Shown here piece after piece: positions 62,528-64,000 of a DNA stretch of 64,000 bases. Location of the stretch: positions 1,398,473-1,462,472 of the forward strand of contig NZ_LT896588.1 of NCBI RefSeq assembly GCF_900186615.1, in the 5' to 3' direction. This DNA comes from Parabacteroides bouchesdurhonensis (GTDB lineage Bacteria; Bacteroidota; Bacteroidia; Bacteroidales; Tannerellaceae). Under the pieces are notes generated by a model. It did not search any database, was not told where the DNA came from, and saw only the letters and a list, made by a program, of their open reading frames with translations. The number at the start of each line of letters is the position of its first letter. Position 1 is the first letter of the stretch. The position numbers and the translations under genes were made by a program.

Positions 62528-63431
62528 AAATCGTTGGACAGACCGTGTGTTTTCTTCCTCTGGGGATTGGTCTGGAAACCTGTTTGATTTTTATTTTAAG
62601 ATAATTGATCGTCTGACATCCAGTGTGAAGGTCCCGTTTAAATTGCAGAATGGGCTTGATAGGATAGATGAAACATCAGCCCACGAGGCTTTGCGTGAAG
62701 CTCTGGCAAATGCTTTGATTCATGCCGATTATTATGGACGGCGTGGTGTAGTGGTTGTAAAAGATAAAGATAAATTGGTTATTTCAAATCCCGGAACACT
62801 CCGGATCACGTTGGACGAGGCATTGGAAGGAGGCGTTAGTGATCCGCGCAATACAGTTATATTTAAGATGTTTGCCATGGTCAATGTCGGAGAACGAACA
62901 GGAAGTGGCTTGCAGAATCTTCGGTATGTGTGGAAGGATATGGGATTGCCGGCACCTCGGTTGGTGGAAAAATTTTCACCTGATCAGATCTATATAGAGA
63001 TACCATTTACAAATGGAGATTCATTTTCGTTATTGGAGAGTGAAGATGATTTCCACAAAGGTATGGTACGTGAATCTCCTGTTTCATATAGAAGGGTCCC
63101 CGATAAGGTCCCCGATAAGGTCCCCGATAAGGTCCCCGATAAGGTCCCCGATAAGGTCCCCGATAAGGTCCCCGATAAGGTCCCCGATAAGGTCCCCGAT
63201 AAGGTCCCCGATAAGGTCCCCGATAAGGTCCCCGATACCCTTACCGACAATCAGATTCGGATATTGGAATTATTATCTGAAAATAACCGGTTGTCGATGA
63301 TGGAATTATCAGAGAAAGTAGGTATATCTAAACGTAAGATATTAGATAATATCAACAAGCTGCGGGATCAAAATTTGATTCAGCGTCTTGGTGATAATAG
63401 GACTGGATATTGGAATGTCCTTATAAAGTAA
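62502..63431 (+). pseudogene. HATPase_c_4 and HTH part of the broken AlbA_2-type regulator, with VPDK repeats
   Basis: The frame opens at a TTG (DYREVEDENRWTDRVFSSSG). Residues about 25-130 form the divergent AAA/ATPase C-terminal domain of AlbA_2 proteins (EALREALANALIHADYYGRRGVVVV, then SNPGTLRITLDEALEGGVSDPRN and GERTGSGLQNLRYVW). Residues about 198-246 are a string of VPDK units. The end ([31 protein letters not shown]) is a winged HTH. In intact genes it would follow the AlbA_2 domain; here it overlaps the first fragment by 26 bases in another frame. It could still be translated as a separate protein. Confidence 0.72.
63096..63239 (+). repeat. 12-bp tandem repeat (11 perfect copies plus one diverged)
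   Basis: GTCCCCGATAAG repeats exactly eleven times from 63096 to 63227, then once with a changed end (GTCCCCGATACC). It encodes VPDK in the frame of the broken regulator. Copy-number change keeps the frame, so it would vary linker length only. Confidence 0.97.
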
Positions 63432-63433
63432 TC

Positions 63434-63495
63434 AAATGGAAGAAAATGGTTTTGAGTACCATTGTATAGGGTGATGAAAGATAAATATTAAATTA
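63434..63495 (+). repeat. Direct repeat copy 2: ghost of the ugd 3' end
   Basis: The frame ATGGAAGAAAATGGTTTT... encodes MEENGFEYHCIG and stop, matching the ugd C-terminus EEYGFEYHCIGR. With its trailer it aligns with 61564-61625 at 58 of 62 bases. It follows the broken regulator and precedes the second ORF6N relic. Confidence 0.85.
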
Positions 63496-63550
63496 ATATA
63501 TGCACCAAAATCTTAATTATGAAAAAAAAGAAATCGTTTAATTCCGGAAG

Positions 63551-63883
63551 GTAGAGGAGCGGATTATTATTGTAAGACCAATGGGTATTACTGTTAAAAA
63601 TAATCTAGGTAAGTTCCCAAGAGGTTATGTTATTGAGCTAAACAACAATGATTTAATTGCTTTGCGGTCAAAAATTTTGACCGCAAATTGATAAAAAATG
63701 AGAACTGTTCTTAAAGCTTTCACTGAAAGAGGCCTCTATATGCTCGCCACCATCTTAAAAAGTGAGCGTGCAACCCAAACGACAATTGCTATTGTTGAGA
63801 CATTTGCCAAACTAAAGGAAGTCTTCTATACTGTTTCTGCTTTATCCGAGGCAAATGAACAAGACCAAAAGAGCCTGATGTAA
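63551..63883 (+). pseudogene. ORF6N-domain DNA-binding protein, degraded copy 2
   Basis: From 63551 one frame reads VEERIIIVRPMGITVKNN then LGKFPRGYVIELNNNDLIALRSK and a stop, which is the ORF6N N-terminal half with an internal loss after IIIVR. The C-terminal half continues in another frame from 63698 (MRTVLKAFTERGLYMLATILKSERATQTTIAIVETFAKLKEV) and stops early at 63883. It shares an almost identical C-terminal block with the relic at 61608-62051. No intact product is likely. The remaining sequence to 64000 is AT-rich with no gene seen. Confidence 0.72.
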
Positions 63884-64000
63884 AATAGCAGCAATGATTA
63901 TTATTTATTGATAGATAAGATAAATAATATTATATAATTGAAAAAATAATAAATATAACCACTGATAATAATAATTTGAATGTTAATTTCTTTTGTAATT

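Noticed and set aside
62990..63250. Minus-strand open frame over the 12-bp repeat (repeating GTLS)
   Set aside because: It is the complement of the VPDK-encoding repeat; any 12-bp repeat without stops yields such frames.

Overview
The window looks like chromosomal DNA from a gut Bacteroidales bacterium, most likely Parabacteroides or a close Bacteroides relative. The evidence is a SusC/SusD polysaccharide-utilisation locus with a FecR anti-sigma factor, OMP_b-brl-type outer-membrane proteins, DUF4493/PCMD surface lipoproteins, a SIS-only arabinose-5-phosphate isomerase, KorAB and ATP-dependent PckA, and Bacteroidetes-type -7 promoter boxes (TAnnTTTG) in front of many genes. The species cannot be fixed from the sequence alone. 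No rRNA or tRNA gene, complete insertion sequence or CRISPR array was recognised.

Layout. 1-5.9 kb (mostly minus strand, by eye the most GC-rich part): the N-terminus of a family 2 glycosyltransferase at the left edge, a small membrane protein, RNase H1, two secreted peptidases (C1 and C69) and a DEAD-box helicase. 6-18.2 kb: housekeeping genes, including a lipoprotein phosphatase, a PfkB kinase with KdsD-like isomerase, an M16 peptidase, AGCS and NSS sodium symporters, an outer-membrane barrel, a flavin reductase, a ComEA-like HhH protein, LolD and TcdA. 18.4-29.7 kb (minus strand): a PUL of GH127, S-type sulfatase, SusD, STN-SusC and FecR, preceded by an acetyl-xylan-esterase-like gene, with no adjacent ECF sigma gene. 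29.7-30.2 kb: gene relics, including the tail of a MacB/FtsX-type permease. 30.3-39.8 kb (plus strand): aroK, ald, korAB, pckA, a TlpA-like lipoprotein and yifB. 40-52.7 kb: an AraC regulator divergent from a seven-gene operon of four DUF4493 lipoproteins, an outer-membrane barrel, a second PCMD lipoprotein and a 1322-residue InlB-repeat protein. 52.8-53.5 kb: a MntA/HepT toxin-antitoxin pair. 53.6-61.6 kb: an SGNH hydrolase, metG, and nucleotide-sugar genes (DegT, Gfo/Idh, UXS, UGD). 61.6-64 kb: a degraded, partly duplicated accessory patch with two ORF6N relics flanking a broken AlbA_2/ATPase gene.

How the genes work together. UGD and UXS would make UDP-glucuronate and UDP-xylose, and the DegT plus Gfo/Idh pair an amino-sugar nucleotide, so the right edge probably feeds surface polysaccharide synthesis. 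The PUL probably takes up a sulfated or acetylated glycan containing L-arabinofuranose or a related sugar. The DUF4493/PCMD operon is best read as a regulated cell-surface apparatus of unknown function.

The two observations that stand out most are (i) the DUF4493-PCMD operon, whose lipoproteins grow by stepwise addition of shared modules, and (ii) four separate intergenic arrays that all have an exact 22-bp period (18258-18389, 28239-28304, 39849-39914, 59017-59082) although their unit sequences fall into three different types.
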